Assembly (NCBI GenBank): GCA_002407855.1
Contig: DHPF01000007.1
Coordinates: 124,001 to 188,000 of the forward strand
DNA from: Bacteroidales bacterium UBA5371
GTDB lineage: Bacteria > Bacteroidota > Bacteroidia > Bacteroidales > P3
DNA: 64,000 nt
Reading direction: 5' to 3'
Numbering within the stretch: the first letter of the stretch is position 1; each line of letters begins with the position of its first letter. A program made the position numbers and the translations under genes. Below the pieces are notes generated by a model that saw only the letters and a program-made list of their open reading frames with translations, searched no databases and was not told the DNA's origin. Positions 1 through 9,444 of the stretch are shown here, one piece after another.

Positions 1-32
1 ATTTTATTAATAAATTCTTTAAATCTTTTTTC

Positions 33-899
33 CTACTTTACAAACATAAACCAAAGAGGAATTATTGCAAAACCAAGAGGCACCAAAACGGCATAGAAAA
101 CAGAAATCCAATCAATTATTGGAGAATACTTCCTATGACTTAGCCCCAAGGTTTGAGCCAAAGAATTGATGGCGTGGTAGAGATGGAACCCCAAAACAAC
201 AAAAACCACCAAATAAATCAATGAATAGGTTTTGTTGGCAAACAACTCCTTACTCATAGTGTAGAAATCAGGTTCAACATGCTTAAAGTCTTCACCACAA
301 TACTGAATCACCTCCTCTTTGGTCAAATTCACCATATTCTTCTGACTCTTATCCATTTTCTCAGGAGAAATCTGGCTTATTGCCTGATATTGTGCCATAA
401 GAGCAGCCTGCTCCTTTTCGTTTAGCTCACCCTGCTGGAGCTTTATTGCCTTTTGTTGGAATAGCTTATCAACCTGCTCAATGCTTGCAGAATACTTTCC
501 CTGAACCAAGTCTAACTTAACAAAATAGAAATTGATAAAATGCAAAACCAAAAAACAAGCAATAATTCCTCCTGTCCAAATCATATATCGCGACATAAAA
601 GGAGTCTTGGTTTTAGTTCTTACCTTGTAGCGAACCGGACGAGCCAGCCAGTTTTCAATTGTAAGATAGATAGCAAGACAAATATGCAGAAGCACGCTTG
701 CCAAAAGTACAATTTCAAACACTTTCACAATGTAGTTTGTTCCCATGAAATGACTTGCATTTCTGTACCACTCTCCACCATCATCTCTCAAAAGACAAAG
801 GTTAATTCCCAAATGCACCGGCAAGAACAAGAGCAAAAACAACCCAAAGGCTGCAAGAGCTATCTTTTTGGTGATGGAGGCAAATTGTATTAGTTTCAT
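33..899 (-). CDS. sdhC: Succinate dehydrogenase/fumarate reductase cytochrome b subunit
   Basis: Membrane anchor of the Bacteroidetes-type succinate:quinone oxidoreductase, in which one five-helix protein binds haem b and quinone. Five hydrophobic segments are visible at about residues 12-34, 54-80, 107-130, 227-245 and 264-287, with histidines in helices 1, 2, 3 and 4 that could be haem ligands. The 288 aa are longer than the roughly 220-240 aa usual for this family. The surplus is a charged, Gln/Lys/Glu-rich segment between helices 3 and 4, about residues 131-226. The flavoprotein and iron-sulfur subunits would lie beyond the left edge of the window, downstream of this minus-strand gene. 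The family call is firm; the extra loop is unexplained. Confidence 0.9.
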   Translation of the reverse strand: MKLIQFASITKKIALAAFGLFLLLFLPVHLGINLCLLRDDGGEWYRNASHFMGTNYIVKVFEIVLLASVLLHICLAIYLTIENWLARPVRYKVRTKTKTPFMSRYMIWTGGIIACFLVLHFINFYFVKLDLVQGKYSASIEQVDKLFQQKAIKLQQGELNEKEQAALMAQYQAISQISPEKMDKSQKNMVNLTKEEVIQYCGEDFKHVEPDFYTMSKELFANKTYSLIYLVVFVVLGFHLYHAINSLAQTLGLSHRKYSPIIDWISVFYAVLVPLGFAIIPLWFMFVK

Positions 900-933
900 A
901 GATTTTTGCTTTTAGTTAATATATTTATTTGGA

Positions 934-1134
934 CTATTTCTTTTTGTTAATTAGAAATGCAAAGTTATAAATTATATTCCAGATAGTCTGCTCTGGCGTC
1001 AAATTAATTTGTTTTATGCTGTAAGAGACTTTCTCTTTTGGGATTAGGGTATCTCTAAAAAGAACATTATTGATATCTAACCCCTGCTTTAAGGCTGAAA
1101 CAACGTTTAGAGAATGTTTTTTACCTCCAATCAA
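934..1134 (-). CDS. Doubtful small ORF after ung
   Basis: A 66-codon frame with no ATG; its only start is a TTG inside the last codons of ung, overlapping it by 14 bases. The predicted peptide has no signal peptide or recognisable domain, and ends in a hydrophobic then lysine-rich tail. It may be a translationally coupled small gene, a decayed gene end, or chance. I do not recognise it. Confidence 0.2.
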   Translation of the reverse strand: MIGGKKHSLNVVSALKQGLDINNVLFRDTLIPKEKVSYSIKQINLTPEQTIWNIIYNFAFLINKKK

Positions 1135-1786
1135 GAGGTGGTTTTCCTTGATTTTTTAGGTATTCATTGGTTTGAGAGAAATGATGATTGCCAAAGAAAC
1201 CCCTATGAGCAGAAAGAGGCGAAGGGTGAACAGATTTGAGAACTAAGTGCTTTGCTCTATTAATAAATTCCCCTTTTCTCTGAGCATAAGAGCCCCAAAG
1301 CATAAAAACCAAGCCTTCTTTATCATTTGCCAAATGAGAGATTACGCTATCGGTAAATGTTTCCCAACCTTTGTTTTGATGTGAGCCTGCTTTGTGAGCC
1401 TCAACAGTTAAAGTTGCATTAAGCAACAGCACTCCTTGACTTGCCCAACGCGAAAGATCTCCATTTAGATAAGGTTCAATATTTAAGTCTTGCCTTATTT
1501 CCTTAAAGATATTTTGCAAAGAAGGAGGCAGAGCAACGTTTTCATTTACCGAAAAGCAAAGCCCATGAGCTTGATTAGGCTCGTGATATGGGTCTTGTCC
1601 AATAATTACAACCTTAACCTTATCAAACGGACATAAGTTAAAAGCATTAAAAATCTTCGCTGCCTTAGGATAAATAGTTTTAGAATTATACTCTTGACGC
1701 ACAAAAGAAACTAATTTCTCAAAATATTCTTTTTCAAACTCAGTTTGCAAAACCTTTTTCCAACTCTTTTCAATCTTTACATCCAT
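1121..1786 (-). CDS. ung: Uracil-DNA glycosylase, family 1
   Basis: Removes uracil from DNA to start base-excision repair; cytoplasmic. The 221 aa match the usual family length. The water-activating motif GQDPYH is at residues 63-68 (catalytic Asp65), and the HPSPLS leucine-loop motif at 187-192 supplies the catalytic His187. The LLLNATLTV and FMLWG segments of the uracil pocket are also intact. It is a separate gene, 17 bases downstream of the regulatory-domain protein that starts at 2991. Very secure. Confidence 0.98.
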   Translation of the reverse strand: MDVKIEKSWKKVLQTEFEKEYFEKLVSFVRQEYNSKTIYPKAAKIFNAFNLCPFDKVKVVIIGQDPYHEPNQAHGLCFSVNENVALPPSLQNIFKEIRQDLNIEPYLNGDLSRWASQGVLLLNATLTVEAHKAGSHQNKGWETFTDSVISHLANDKEGLVFMLWGSYAQRKGEFINRAKHLVLKSVHPSPLSAHRGFFGNHHFSQTNEYLKNQGKPPLDWR

Positions 1787-1803
1787 AAGTATATCTTTTT
1801 ATC

Positions 1804-2991
1804 TTATTCGTTAAAAAATACATCAAAAACATCATTCTTTATCAGTTCTTCAAGAGGGCTTATTGTTCTTTTTTGTTTACGATTTGCAAATTCGTCTTCA
1901 TTAAAACTCATTTCTTTTGTGTCGTATATCACAATCTCTTCAATTAAGTCTGTCTTTTTAATCCCATCAAAAAAACTATTCTTTTTCTTTACTCCATCCC
2001 TATCATTATAAAATATTACCTTGCTAAAACAATTGGCAAGAAAGTATTTTCCATCCAACTCCCTGAAATTAACAACCGTAATATGCTCTTTTATTTCAAA
2101 CCTCCCATTCTTTTTATCCCAGAAAACTCTTGGTTTGGATTTGTCCAAAGCCGATTCTATCTTAGTTATAGCCATGGTCTGTGCATCAATAAAGAAAGAT
2201 ATAATCTTAGGCAACTCAAATAAAGAGGAGGATTTATTTTGTTCTATATTCTGATGTAATGATACTATATACTCTGTTTCAATACTATCTTGCATTGTTA
2301 TTTTCAATGAATACTTAAAGTTGTTAGTATCTTGGTTTTTAGCCATGTCCTTAGCCATAATATTAGAGTTGAGAATATAAACCATATAATAATAAACAAT
2401 ATCATCAATACCGAAATAGACATAATTGATATAATATCCTTCTTTATTACTAATTTCTTCTCTGCCATTAAATGATGGGAGAAGAAGTTTCATACCAATA
2501 ATATTCCATCTCTTATAAATATCATTATTCCAATAAAGATATAGCAAGCTATCATTTACCTTCTTTTGCATCAAACTTTCCATTTCCAAATAGAAGGTTT
2601 TATCCTTAAGGTAATTCTCACCTACACTTCTCAATGCTTTTAATAGTATTGCTTTTGGCCCCAAGCCTTGAACATTAACCTCTGGAAGAATTGTTTTTAA
2701 AGGAGCAAGATATATCTTTTTATCTTTCTTATTAGTGGCAACTTCGAGGGCTCTTAACTTATAACCAAATGCTCTAATAATTATTGTTTCCTTTTCAGTT
2801 CTTAGCCTTATAGAAAACCTCCCTTTATCGTCGCTCATAACCCCGTATGAGTTGCCTTCAAGCCAAATGGAAGCAAAGGGAATAGGTGTTTTGTATTCGT
2901 CATCTAAAATCACTCCACTAAATATTCCTTGCTGAGAGTAGGAATAAAAAGAACTTATTGTTAAAAGAATAGTAATAAATAGTTTTTTCAT
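1804..2991 (-). CDS. Secreted carboxypeptidase-like regulatory domain protein
   Basis: A 395-aa exported protein. Residues 1-20 are a signal peptide (Lys-Lys, hydrophobic core, then SYSQ). Residues 22-100 resemble the carboxypeptidase-D regulatory (transthyretin-like) fold, including the ISGVILDD-type opening and a DDKGRFSI strand. The rest, about 110-395, is rich in aromatic and charged residues and looks like the periplasmic DUF5686-like portion found in such proteins, but I cannot assign a function. It follows the TonB-dependent receptor by 28 bases and shares the regulatory domain, so the two are probably co-transcribed. Confidence 0.7.
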   Translation of the reverse strand: MKKLFITILLTISSFYSYSQQGIFSGVILDDEYKTPIPFASIWLEGNSYGVMSDDKGRFSIRLRTEKETIIIRAFGYKLRALEVATNKKDKKIYLAPLKTILPEVNVQGLGPKAILLKALRSVGENYLKDKTFYLEMESLMQKKVNDSLLYLYWNNDIYKRWNIIGMKLLLPSFNGREEISNKEGYYINYVYFGIDDIVYYYMVYILNSNIMAKDMAKNQDTNNFKYSLKITMQDSIETEYIVSLHQNIEQNKSSSLFELPKIISFFIDAQTMAITKIESALDKSKPRVFWDKKNGRFEIKEHITVVNFRELDGKYFLANCFSKVIFYNDRDGVKKKNSFFDGIKKTDLIEEIVIYDTKEMSFNEDEFANRKQKRTISPLEELIKNDVFDVFFNE

Positions 2992-3019
2992 AATATTTTT
3001 GTTTTAATATATTTAGTTT

Positions 3020-5515
3020 CTATTTGCCCATAGAACCATCGCTTCCGCCTGCTCTTTGGTCAAAGTTCTCGGTTTGAGGCTTGGTTACTTGTTTATTCTT
3101 ATAGTATTTCCCAAAACGATAACGCAATGAAAAAATAAATCGTGGCCCTTGATATTGTCCCCAACTTTTAGAAATAGTGTTTAGATAACGTGTTTCACTA
3201 TAATTATCATTTATATTTAATAAATCACTTATCCCAAAAGTAAAGCCAAACTTCTCTTGGAAGAAACTCTTAGAGACACTTAATGAGATGTCTTGTGTTG
3301 AACTACTTGTGCTTAACCCATACATTGAGGAAGAATAGTAGTAGTAGTAAGCACTTAGGTTCCATTTCTTCGGAAGAGTAAAATCAGAACTTATACTAAA
3401 ATTATAACTCCAATGTTCTCTGTTTATATTGGTTTGATTTGCTGAGGCCACAATTTTATTATAGTCTGCTCCAAAAGAAGTTCTAAAACTCCACCATTCA
3501 TAAAATTCTTTATTGAAACTAATTCCCAAATCTAAATTATTTGATGAGCCAAAGTTTAAAGGAACAGACATAAGGGCAAGGGGGTTATGTGCAAATAGAT
3601 TGGAATCAATTGGACCTTCTATCCAATTTATATCGTCTTTGGTATGCGAATAAGATATATTAGTAAAAAGCATATATTTCCAAGAATGAGACAAAGAAAT
3701 TGAATTGGAGTATTGTGGATTTAAATATGGATTACCTGTTGAATAGGAATACTCTGAATATTTCCTTACAAAAGGGTCTAAGCTCCCAGACCAAGGACGA
3801 GAAATACGATAAGAATAAACTAAGGTTAATTGATTATCGGGCGTAAACTTATAGTTCAACCTTATATTTGGGAATATATCAAAATAACTCCTTTTGGTTA
3901 TGCTATCTAATGCATATTGATGTCCTTGTGTGTTTGTTTGCTCTGCTCTTAATCCAAGCCTAACATTAAACTTCTTTTTAAAGGTGTTGGAAAAAGAAGC
4001 ATATGCGGAATTGATATTTTCAAAATACTTAAACCTATTTGATTGCATTACATCATTCTGATAAGTGTTTGTTATTGTATCTAAGAATAAAAACACATAA
4101 TCCTTATTGTTGGAGTTAAAATTAGTTTTAACTCCTGCTTCAAATCGCATAGTTTTATTGAAAGGCTTGAAGTAATCTGCCCTTGCACTTAAATTATCAG
4201 AAGAAGAATTAGTTGTTCTATCGTAACCCTCAATGCGAGCAAGAATAGTATTTATATCACCTAAGAAATAATTATTAAAGGTTTCAGCATTGCTCTCACT
4301 AAAAGAGCGGTTATAACTTATGTCGAAAGAAATCTTAGAATCCAAAGTATCTAATTTCTTAACATAGTCTAAGCTTATGCCTAAATTATTTCTTGCATCC
4401 TTACTCCCTGAATTAAGAATATAAGAAGAATCGATTTGGTCATAGTTAGGATAAGACGAAAGCCAATAAGGAGAAGTGTTTTTAATAAGAGGGTTACCCC
4501 CATTGCTATAATATAGACTCATTCCAATGGTACGAGTTGTGTCAATTAGATAGTTTGCATTAAGATTTAAATTATTATTTTCCCAAGCCCATTCATTCTC
4601 ACCTTGTGAACGGAAGAGAGTAGTGTCTCCTTCTGCTTTAGAGGTGTATCTTTCTTCTCTGCTTTCACTTTTATTACTCCACCGCATAGGAGAAAAGCCT
4701 ATTGAGGTTGTCCATTTATCATCAACATAACTCAACCGAGCCGAGCCATAATATTGTAAGGATGTCTGATAGGAAGTCTGCCCCCAAACCGAACCATTAA
4801 CACCATAATTTTGACTCTTCTTTATCTTAATATTTATTATCCCTGCTGTGCCCTCGGCATCATATTTTACACCAGGGTTAGTTAAAACTTCAAACTTCTC
4901 AATCTGGTCTGCACCCATACCTTTTAGCATATCCACTATTGATTTGTAGTCAAGCTTCAAATCTCTTCCATTGTACTGAAAAGTAACTCCACTCTTACCA
5001 TTGAGTTTTAAATTATCATCCTTGTCAATAAAAACTCCTGGAACCCTTTTCAAAAGGTCAAAGGCATTGGTAACGCTTGCTGCCAATTGCTCGTCAATAT
5101 TCATCGTTAGCTTATCCTCATCAACAACAATCCTATCAACCTTTGCAGTGATTTCTACTCCTTCCAATTCCGAAGAATGCTCTAAAAATAAATCCCCTAA
5201 GTCAATTACTTTCTCCTCTTTAAAATCTTCTTTCTTGATTTCAAGCCTTAGAGTTTTGTATCCTACAAAGCTTAGTTTTAGAATCAAATCTCTTTTTCTT
5301 ACACTCTTAAATTCAAAATACCCATTAGTATCAACGCTAACTCCTTTGTAGATTCCAATAGTGTCTGTTTTGTATTGAAGAATACAATTGGCAAACATTA
5401 GTTTTTCGTTTGTTATTTTATCGAACACCTTCCCTTTAATGGTATAGCGTTGAGCTGATGCAACTCCCACAAAACAAAGTAAAAGCACCGAAAATATAAG
5501 AACTGATTTTCGCAT
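3020..5515 (-). CDS. TonB-dependent receptor-like outer-membrane beta-barrel protein
   Basis: An 831-aa outer-membrane protein. It has a signal peptide (residues 1-21), a carboxypeptidase-like regulatory domain (about 22-115, IKGKVFDKITNEKL), a plug domain (about 125-235, with the LLKRVPGVFID and GTAGIINIKIKK motifs), and a long barrel with alternating aromatic strands of the OMP_b-brl_3 type up to the C-terminal LRYRFGK strand. The substrate cannot be read from the sequence, and no SusD-like partner is adjacent. The only neighbour in the unit is the regulatory-domain protein downstream. The tail after the last strand is Gly/Ser/Gln-rich. Confidence 0.85.
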   Translation of the reverse strand: MRKSVLIFSVLLLCFVGVASAQRYTIKGKVFDKITNEKLMFANCILQYKTDTIGIYKGVSVDTNGYFEFKSVRKRDLILKLSFVGYKTLRLEIKKEDFKEEKVIDLGDLFLEHSSELEGVEITAKVDRIVVDEDKLTMNIDEQLAASVTNAFDLLKRVPGVFIDKDDNLKLNGKSGVTFQYNGRDLKLDYKSIVDMLKGMGADQIEKFEVLTNPGVKYDAEGTAGIINIKIKKSQNYGVNGSVWGQTSYQTSLQYYGSARLSYVDDKWTTSIGFSPMRWSNKSESREERYTSKAEGDTTLFRSQGENEWAWENNNLNLNANYLIDTTRTIGMSLYYSNGGNPLIKNTSPYWLSSYPNYDQIDSSYILNSGSKDARNNLGISLDYVKKLDTLDSKISFDISYNRSFSESNAETFNNYFLGDINTILARIEGYDRTTNSSSDNLSARADYFKPFNKTMRFEAGVKTNFNSNNKDYVFLFLDTITNTYQNDVMQSNRFKYFENINSAYASFSNTFKKKFNVRLGLRAEQTNTQGHQYALDSITKRSYFDIFPNIRLNYKFTPDNQLTLVYSYRISRPWSGSLDPFVRKYSEYSYSTGNPYLNPQYSNSISLSHSWKYMLFTNISYSHTKDDINWIEGPIDSNLFAHNPLALMSVPLNFGSSNNLDLGISFNKEFYEWWSFRTSFGADYNKIVASANQTNINREHWSYNFSISSDFTLPKKWNLSAYYYYYSSSMYGLSTSSSTQDISLSVSKSFFQEKFGFTFGISDLLNINDNYSETRYLNTISKSWGQYQGPRFIFSLRYRFGKYYKNKQVTKPQTENFDQRAGGSDGSMGK

Positions 5516-5637
5516 AATAAGACTTTAAAAAATTATGAATTAATATTCTTAGGCTAAAAGCCTGTTTTTTGTTAATATATTTTAACGACAAAACTCTTAA
5601 TTTTGTTACTTGATTGTCAAAAATTATTGCCGCTTTA

Positions 5638-5716
5638 TTATCTCTTGATTCTAATTTTCTATCTCTTGATTCTAATTTTTTATCTTTTGATTCTAAAAAT
5701 TTAGAACTTGATTATA
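5638..5716. repeat. 21-bp palindromic-unit array 1 (4 units)
   Basis: Four units whose TTGATT core starts at 5645, 5666, 5687 and 5708, exactly 21 bases apart. The left halves vary (TATCTC, TATCTT, TAGAAC). The last unit overlaps the stop codon of the TPR gene at 5712. It sits between two minus-strand genes. A further TTGATT at 5610 is out of phase. Confidence 0.85.
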
Positions 5717-7613
5717 GTGGCTCGGAATTAGATGTTGTGGATTTGGGGTTGTATTTGGGCATATCAGAATTTGAAGCTTTGAGTTCGTTGTAGCGTTTGC
5801 GAGCTTCGGTTACATAGAGTGAGGAGGGATAGTCAAGAATTATTCTTTGATAATATTCTATTGCTTTTTCTGAAGAATGGAAATGAGTTTGGCTTAATTC
5901 AGCTAAAAGATACAAAGCATCATCTGCCATTAGGTCGGTTGGGTATTTCAAAAGAATTTGATTTAAAAGGCTGTCGGCTTTAATATATTCGTGCTTTTGG
6001 ATTGAGATTTCGGCTCTTTTATACAATGCCTCATCAAACAAAGGGTGGGTTAAGAAACTATGGTTTAAGGTATCAAGATAAGCTAAGGCTTGGTCGTATT
6101 TATGTTGATAAAGAGAGAATTCTGCTTTGCTATAATATGTTAGTCCATTATAAGATGAGTCTGGGTCAATATTGTCTGAAATCAGAAGAGAATACTGCAT
6201 GGCATCGTTGGCAATAAGTTTGGTGGTGGAGGAACGAAGAGCATCAAATTGGGATTGTGCCCACTCAAAGTCGGAATTATAATACGATAGCATAGCATTT
6301 TTAAATTTAGCATCCGAACCTATTACATCATTTTTATATTCTTTTTCTACTTGCGAATATGTTAGAGAGGCTTCCCATATATCATTTTCCATAAGATATA
6401 TATCTGCTCTTAGGAGTTTGCTTTGAGCTTTTTCGTTACGTTTTATTTGAGGCATTGCTATGGTTTGTTCCAATATATCCACGGCTTCTTGTGAGGAATT
6501 CAAGTAGTAGGCAAGCAAATAGGCATATTGTTGCATTATAGGAATGGTTTGAGGACGCCTGCCTAATTCTATAAGGGTTGTTTCGTATTGTGTTTTAAGG
6601 AAATTAATTTCTTTTTCAGTGTGGTTGATTGTGCTTATGAAAGGATTGTAGAGAGCATTTAATAGTCCTATCCTACTCAAAAGATAATATGTTCCTTGCT
6701 CACCTTTATTAATTAAATACATAAATCCTTCTTTTGCCACTTTATAGTCTTGGTTGTTTAGTGCAATATTGGATATTTCGTAAACGGTTTGTCCTGTTAG
6801 GTTCTCAAATCTATTGTCTATTGATTTGGCTTGATTGAGTGCTAAGGCATAGTTTTTCTGTTGCAAGAGTATCCAAACGTAGAGTTGTGCAATGCTTTCG
6901 TTTTTTGTTTCCTGTTGAGTTTTCTTTAATATAGCTTTACGAAAATGTTCTAAGAATTTATCTTCTTGGTCTTGTTGAATAAGGCTTCCCAAATATATTT
7001 TTACTTGATTAAGCATTATGGGGTTTTGCTCAACAAGGCTTATGTATTCTGTTGTCATTTCTTCGTATCGTCCTTGTCTTTGATACAAATAAGATATCTC
7101 ATAAACAAATCTATTCTGGTCTTTAAGGAGCTCCCTTCCTCTTTGATAGGTTTTTATTCCATAGTCAAGGTTTCCTATTCTAATAAAATAGTTTGCCAAT
7201 AGGACTATATTATTTTGATTTGCATCCAAATTAGCAATTGCTTTATCTAATTCTTTTTCACCTTTTTCTTTTTCTGCAAATCTCATATAGTGAATGCCTA
7301 AATCGGCAATAAAGATTGAATTATTGGGAAATTGTTTTATTGTTTTCTTGATTAGCTTTTCAGCTTTTTTAGGTTCATCAACCCTATAATAAAGTGTGAT
7401 AAGATTGTCGTAATATTCCTGAACAAAACGCCTCTCTATTAACTCTTCGTAAATTTGAATACTTTTTTGGTCTTGCCCACCAAAGAAGAACTCCCTTGCC
7501 ATAGAGACTTGGATTTGTTCTTCTTTTTGTGCAAACCCTTCATTGAAAAGAGAAATATTCAGCACAAAAAACAAAACAACTAATATTCTATTTCTATAAT
7601 ATCTATAATACAT
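5712..7613 (-). CDS. Exported tetratricopeptide repeat protein
   Basis: A 633-aa protein with a signal peptide (about residues 1-29, basic start, then FAQ). Helical TPR-like repeats run through the whole chain. The clearest are at 70-110 (NSIFIADLGIHYMRF), 555-610 and a C-terminal YbgF/BamD-like repeat (AIEYYQRIILDYPSS, about 585-605). Such proteins scaffold envelope complexes; no enzymatic motif is seen. Its start overlaps the end of yicC by 11 bases, indicating translational coupling. A 21-bp repeat unit runs into its stop codon. Confidence 0.75.
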   Translation of the reverse strand: MYYRYYRNRILVVLFFVLNISLFNEGFAQKEEQIQVSMAREFFFGGQDQKSIQIYEELIERRFVQEYYDNLITLYYRVDEPKKAEKLIKKTIKQFPNNSIFIADLGIHYMRFAEKEKGEKELDKAIANLDANQNNIVLLANYFIRIGNLDYGIKTYQRGRELLKDQNRFVYEISYLYQRQGRYEEMTTEYISLVEQNPIMLNQVKIYLGSLIQQDQEDKFLEHFRKAILKKTQQETKNESIAQLYVWILLQQKNYALALNQAKSIDNRFENLTGQTVYEISNIALNNQDYKVAKEGFMYLINKGEQGTYYLLSRIGLLNALYNPFISTINHTEKEINFLKTQYETTLIELGRRPQTIPIMQQYAYLLAYYLNSSQEAVDILEQTIAMPQIKRNEKAQSKLLRADIYLMENDIWEASLTYSQVEKEYKNDVIGSDAKFKNAMLSYYNSDFEWAQSQFDALRSSTTKLIANDAMQYSLLISDNIDPDSSYNGLTYYSKAEFSLYQHKYDQALAYLDTLNHSFLTHPLFDEALYKRAEISIQKHEYIKADSLLNQILLKYPTDLMADDALYLLAELSQTHFHSSEKAIEYYQRIILDYPSSLYVTEARKRYNELKASNSDMPKYNPKSTTSNSEPL

Positions 7614-8475
7614 TTAATATTTGTTCTTTTATTTTTTCCAGCTCATCTTTCATCAAAACAACTATCTTCTGCATATTTGCCTCTTGCGATTTTGAGCCCA
7701 TTGTATTAATTTCTCTTCCTATTTCTTGTGCTATAAAGCCCAATTTTCTGCCTTCGGAAGAAGGAGAATTCATTGTTTGAAGAAAATAATCCAAATGCTG
7801 TTTGAGTCTTGTCTTTTCTTCCGTTATATCTAATTTTTCAAGATAGTATATTATTTCTTGCTCAAAGCGATTTTTGTCTATAAGCTCACAATTTAGTTCA
7901 TTGAGTTTTGACATTAGTTTCTCTTTTATTTGTTTTATGCGAAAGGGTTCGTAAAGGTCTATTTCTGCAAGTTTGGTCTCAATTATTTGTATTCTCAAAC
8001 GCAGGTCCTCTTCCAAAGATTTTCCTTCAATTATTCTATATTGGTCTGTTTCGTTTAATACCTTGTCTAAAAGCTTGTAGAACACGTCTTCCTCTTCTTG
8101 AGATATTTCTTCTGTTTTGCAACGAGTTATTTCTGGAATTTCTAATACATAACGAAGAATTTCTTCTTTTGGTGCATTAACCTTCTGGGCTAAGTCTTCA
8201 ATTTGTTTGTAATAAGATACAAAGAGGTTTGAGTTGATGTTTATTGGCTGTGCTTTTTCTCCATCATACTCAGTGAGTATATAGCAATCTATCTTTCCTC
8301 TTTCCAAGAAATTGGCAATTATGTTTCTAATATTAATTTCTTCTCCTCTATATAAAGATGAAGTTTTGAGGGTTATGTCGGCTTGCTTTGAATTAAGCGT
8401 TTTTATTTCTATTGTAATGGTTTTGTCATTAAAGCTTACGGAGGCTTTACCATAACCTGTCATTGATTTAATCAT
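7603..8475 (-). CDS. yicC: YicC/YloC family endoribonuclease
   Basis: A 290-aa protein beginning MIKSMTGYGKA, the family hallmark. It carries the conserved C-terminal DUF1732 block with EGRKLGFIAQEIGREINTMG and a following helix, about residues 235-290. The family is described as RNA endonucleases linked to stress RNA turnover. Full length. The usual neighbour gmk is not downstream; a TPR gene overlaps the end instead. Secure family call. Confidence 0.95.
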   Translation of the reverse strand: MIKSMTGYGKASVSFNDKTITIEIKTLNSKQADITLKTSSLYRGEEINIRNIIANFLERGKIDCYILTEYDGEKAQPININSNLFVSYYKQIEDLAQKVNAPKEEILRYVLEIPEITRCKTEEISQEEEDVFYKLLDKVLNETDQYRIIEGKSLEEDLRLRIQIIETKLAEIDLYEPFRIKQIKEKLMSKLNELNCELIDKNRFEQEIIYYLEKLDITEEKTRLKQHLDYFLQTMNSPSSEGRKLGFIAQEIGREINTMGSKSQEANMQKIVVLMKDELEKIKEQILNVL

Positions 8476-8705
8476 ATAATTATTATTTATACATCTCTTT
8501 ATGTTTTGTTTTGTTTTTCAAGAGATTTCTTCTATTTTAGTTCCTTTGAACATTATTAAAATACGATAAAAAAGTTCACAAAGATACATAAAAAGCTTTG
8601 TTTTACGTTTATAATTATGTTTTTATTTCCTTCTCTTTAAAAGATAATGGAAATTTGATTAATTTTGTTGCTCATTTGAGTTAAATATAAAACACGAAAA
8701 ATATT

Positions 8706-9416
8706 ATGGAACCAGAAATGGGAATGATGAATGGCACAATGATTTATTGGGTTATTTTTATTGGAACAGCTCTCTTGAGTTGGTTAGTTAGTGCAAATCT
8801 AAAAAGAAAATTTGCAACCTATTCGAAGATACCAACAGAAGGAGGTATGACAGGCAGAGATGTTGCCGAAAAGATGCTTCATGACCAAGACATTTATGAT
8901 GTGAAAGTGCAGTGTGTTGAAGGGCAATTGACCGATCATTATAATCCTCAAACAAAGATTGTCAATCTTAGTCGAGGAGTTTATGAGGGTGCGAATGTTG
9001 CAGCTGCGGCTGTTGCAGCTCACGAATGCGGACACGCTGTTCAGCATCAAACGGCTTATTCATGGCTAACTATGCGTTCAAAACTTGTTCCTGTTGTTAG
9101 CTTTGCTTCAAAATGGGTAATGTGGGTAATTCTTGCAGGAATGTTTCTTGTAAATACTTTCCCAGGATTACTCTTGGCTGGTATTGTTTTATTTGCTATC
9201 ACAACATTATTTAGCTTTATAACTCTTCCTGTTGAAATAAATGCCTCTAAAAGAGCCTTAGTTTGGCTGGAAGCTCACTCAGTTACATCTCGTTCAACTC
9301 ACGATAAAGCAGAAGGAGCCTTAAAGGCCGCCGCCTACACTTATATTGTTGCAGCTCTTTCTTCATTAGCAACATTACTTTATTATATTGCTATTTATTT
9401 AGGAAGAAGAGATTAA
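8706..9416 (+). CDS. Membrane zinc metallopeptidase (YugP/Zn_peptidase_2 family)
   Basis: A 236-aa membrane protein. A first helix is at about 11-30, and the zinc-binding AAHECGHAVQH motif (His106, Glu107, His110) lies in a soluble segment before two or three more helices (about 130-185 and 210-232). Length and motif fit the YugP-type zinc peptidase family of unknown substrate. It opens a plus-strand operon with the PASTA, T9SS and rluD genes; the next gene is 28 bases on. Activity is inferred from the intact HExxH. Confidence 0.9.
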   Translation: MEPEMGMMNGTMIYWVIFIGTALLSWLVSANLKRKFATYSKIPTEGGMTGRDVAEKMLHDQDIYDVKVQCVEGQLTDHYNPQTKIVNLSRGVYEGANVAAAAVAAHECGHAVQHQTAYSWLTMRSKLVPVVSFASKWVMWVILAGMFLVNTFPGLLLAGIVLFAITTLFSFITLPVEINASKRALVWLEAHSVTSRSTHDKAEGALKAAAYTYIVAALSSLATLLYYIAIYLGRRD

Positions 9417-9444
9417 AGCTTAATAATTACTTAAAAACAAATTA

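Noticed and set aside
8655..8681. A two-unit 21-bp array before the zinc peptidase gene
   Set aside because: Only TTGATT and TTGAGT are 21 apart; the flanks do not match the family, so chance is likely.
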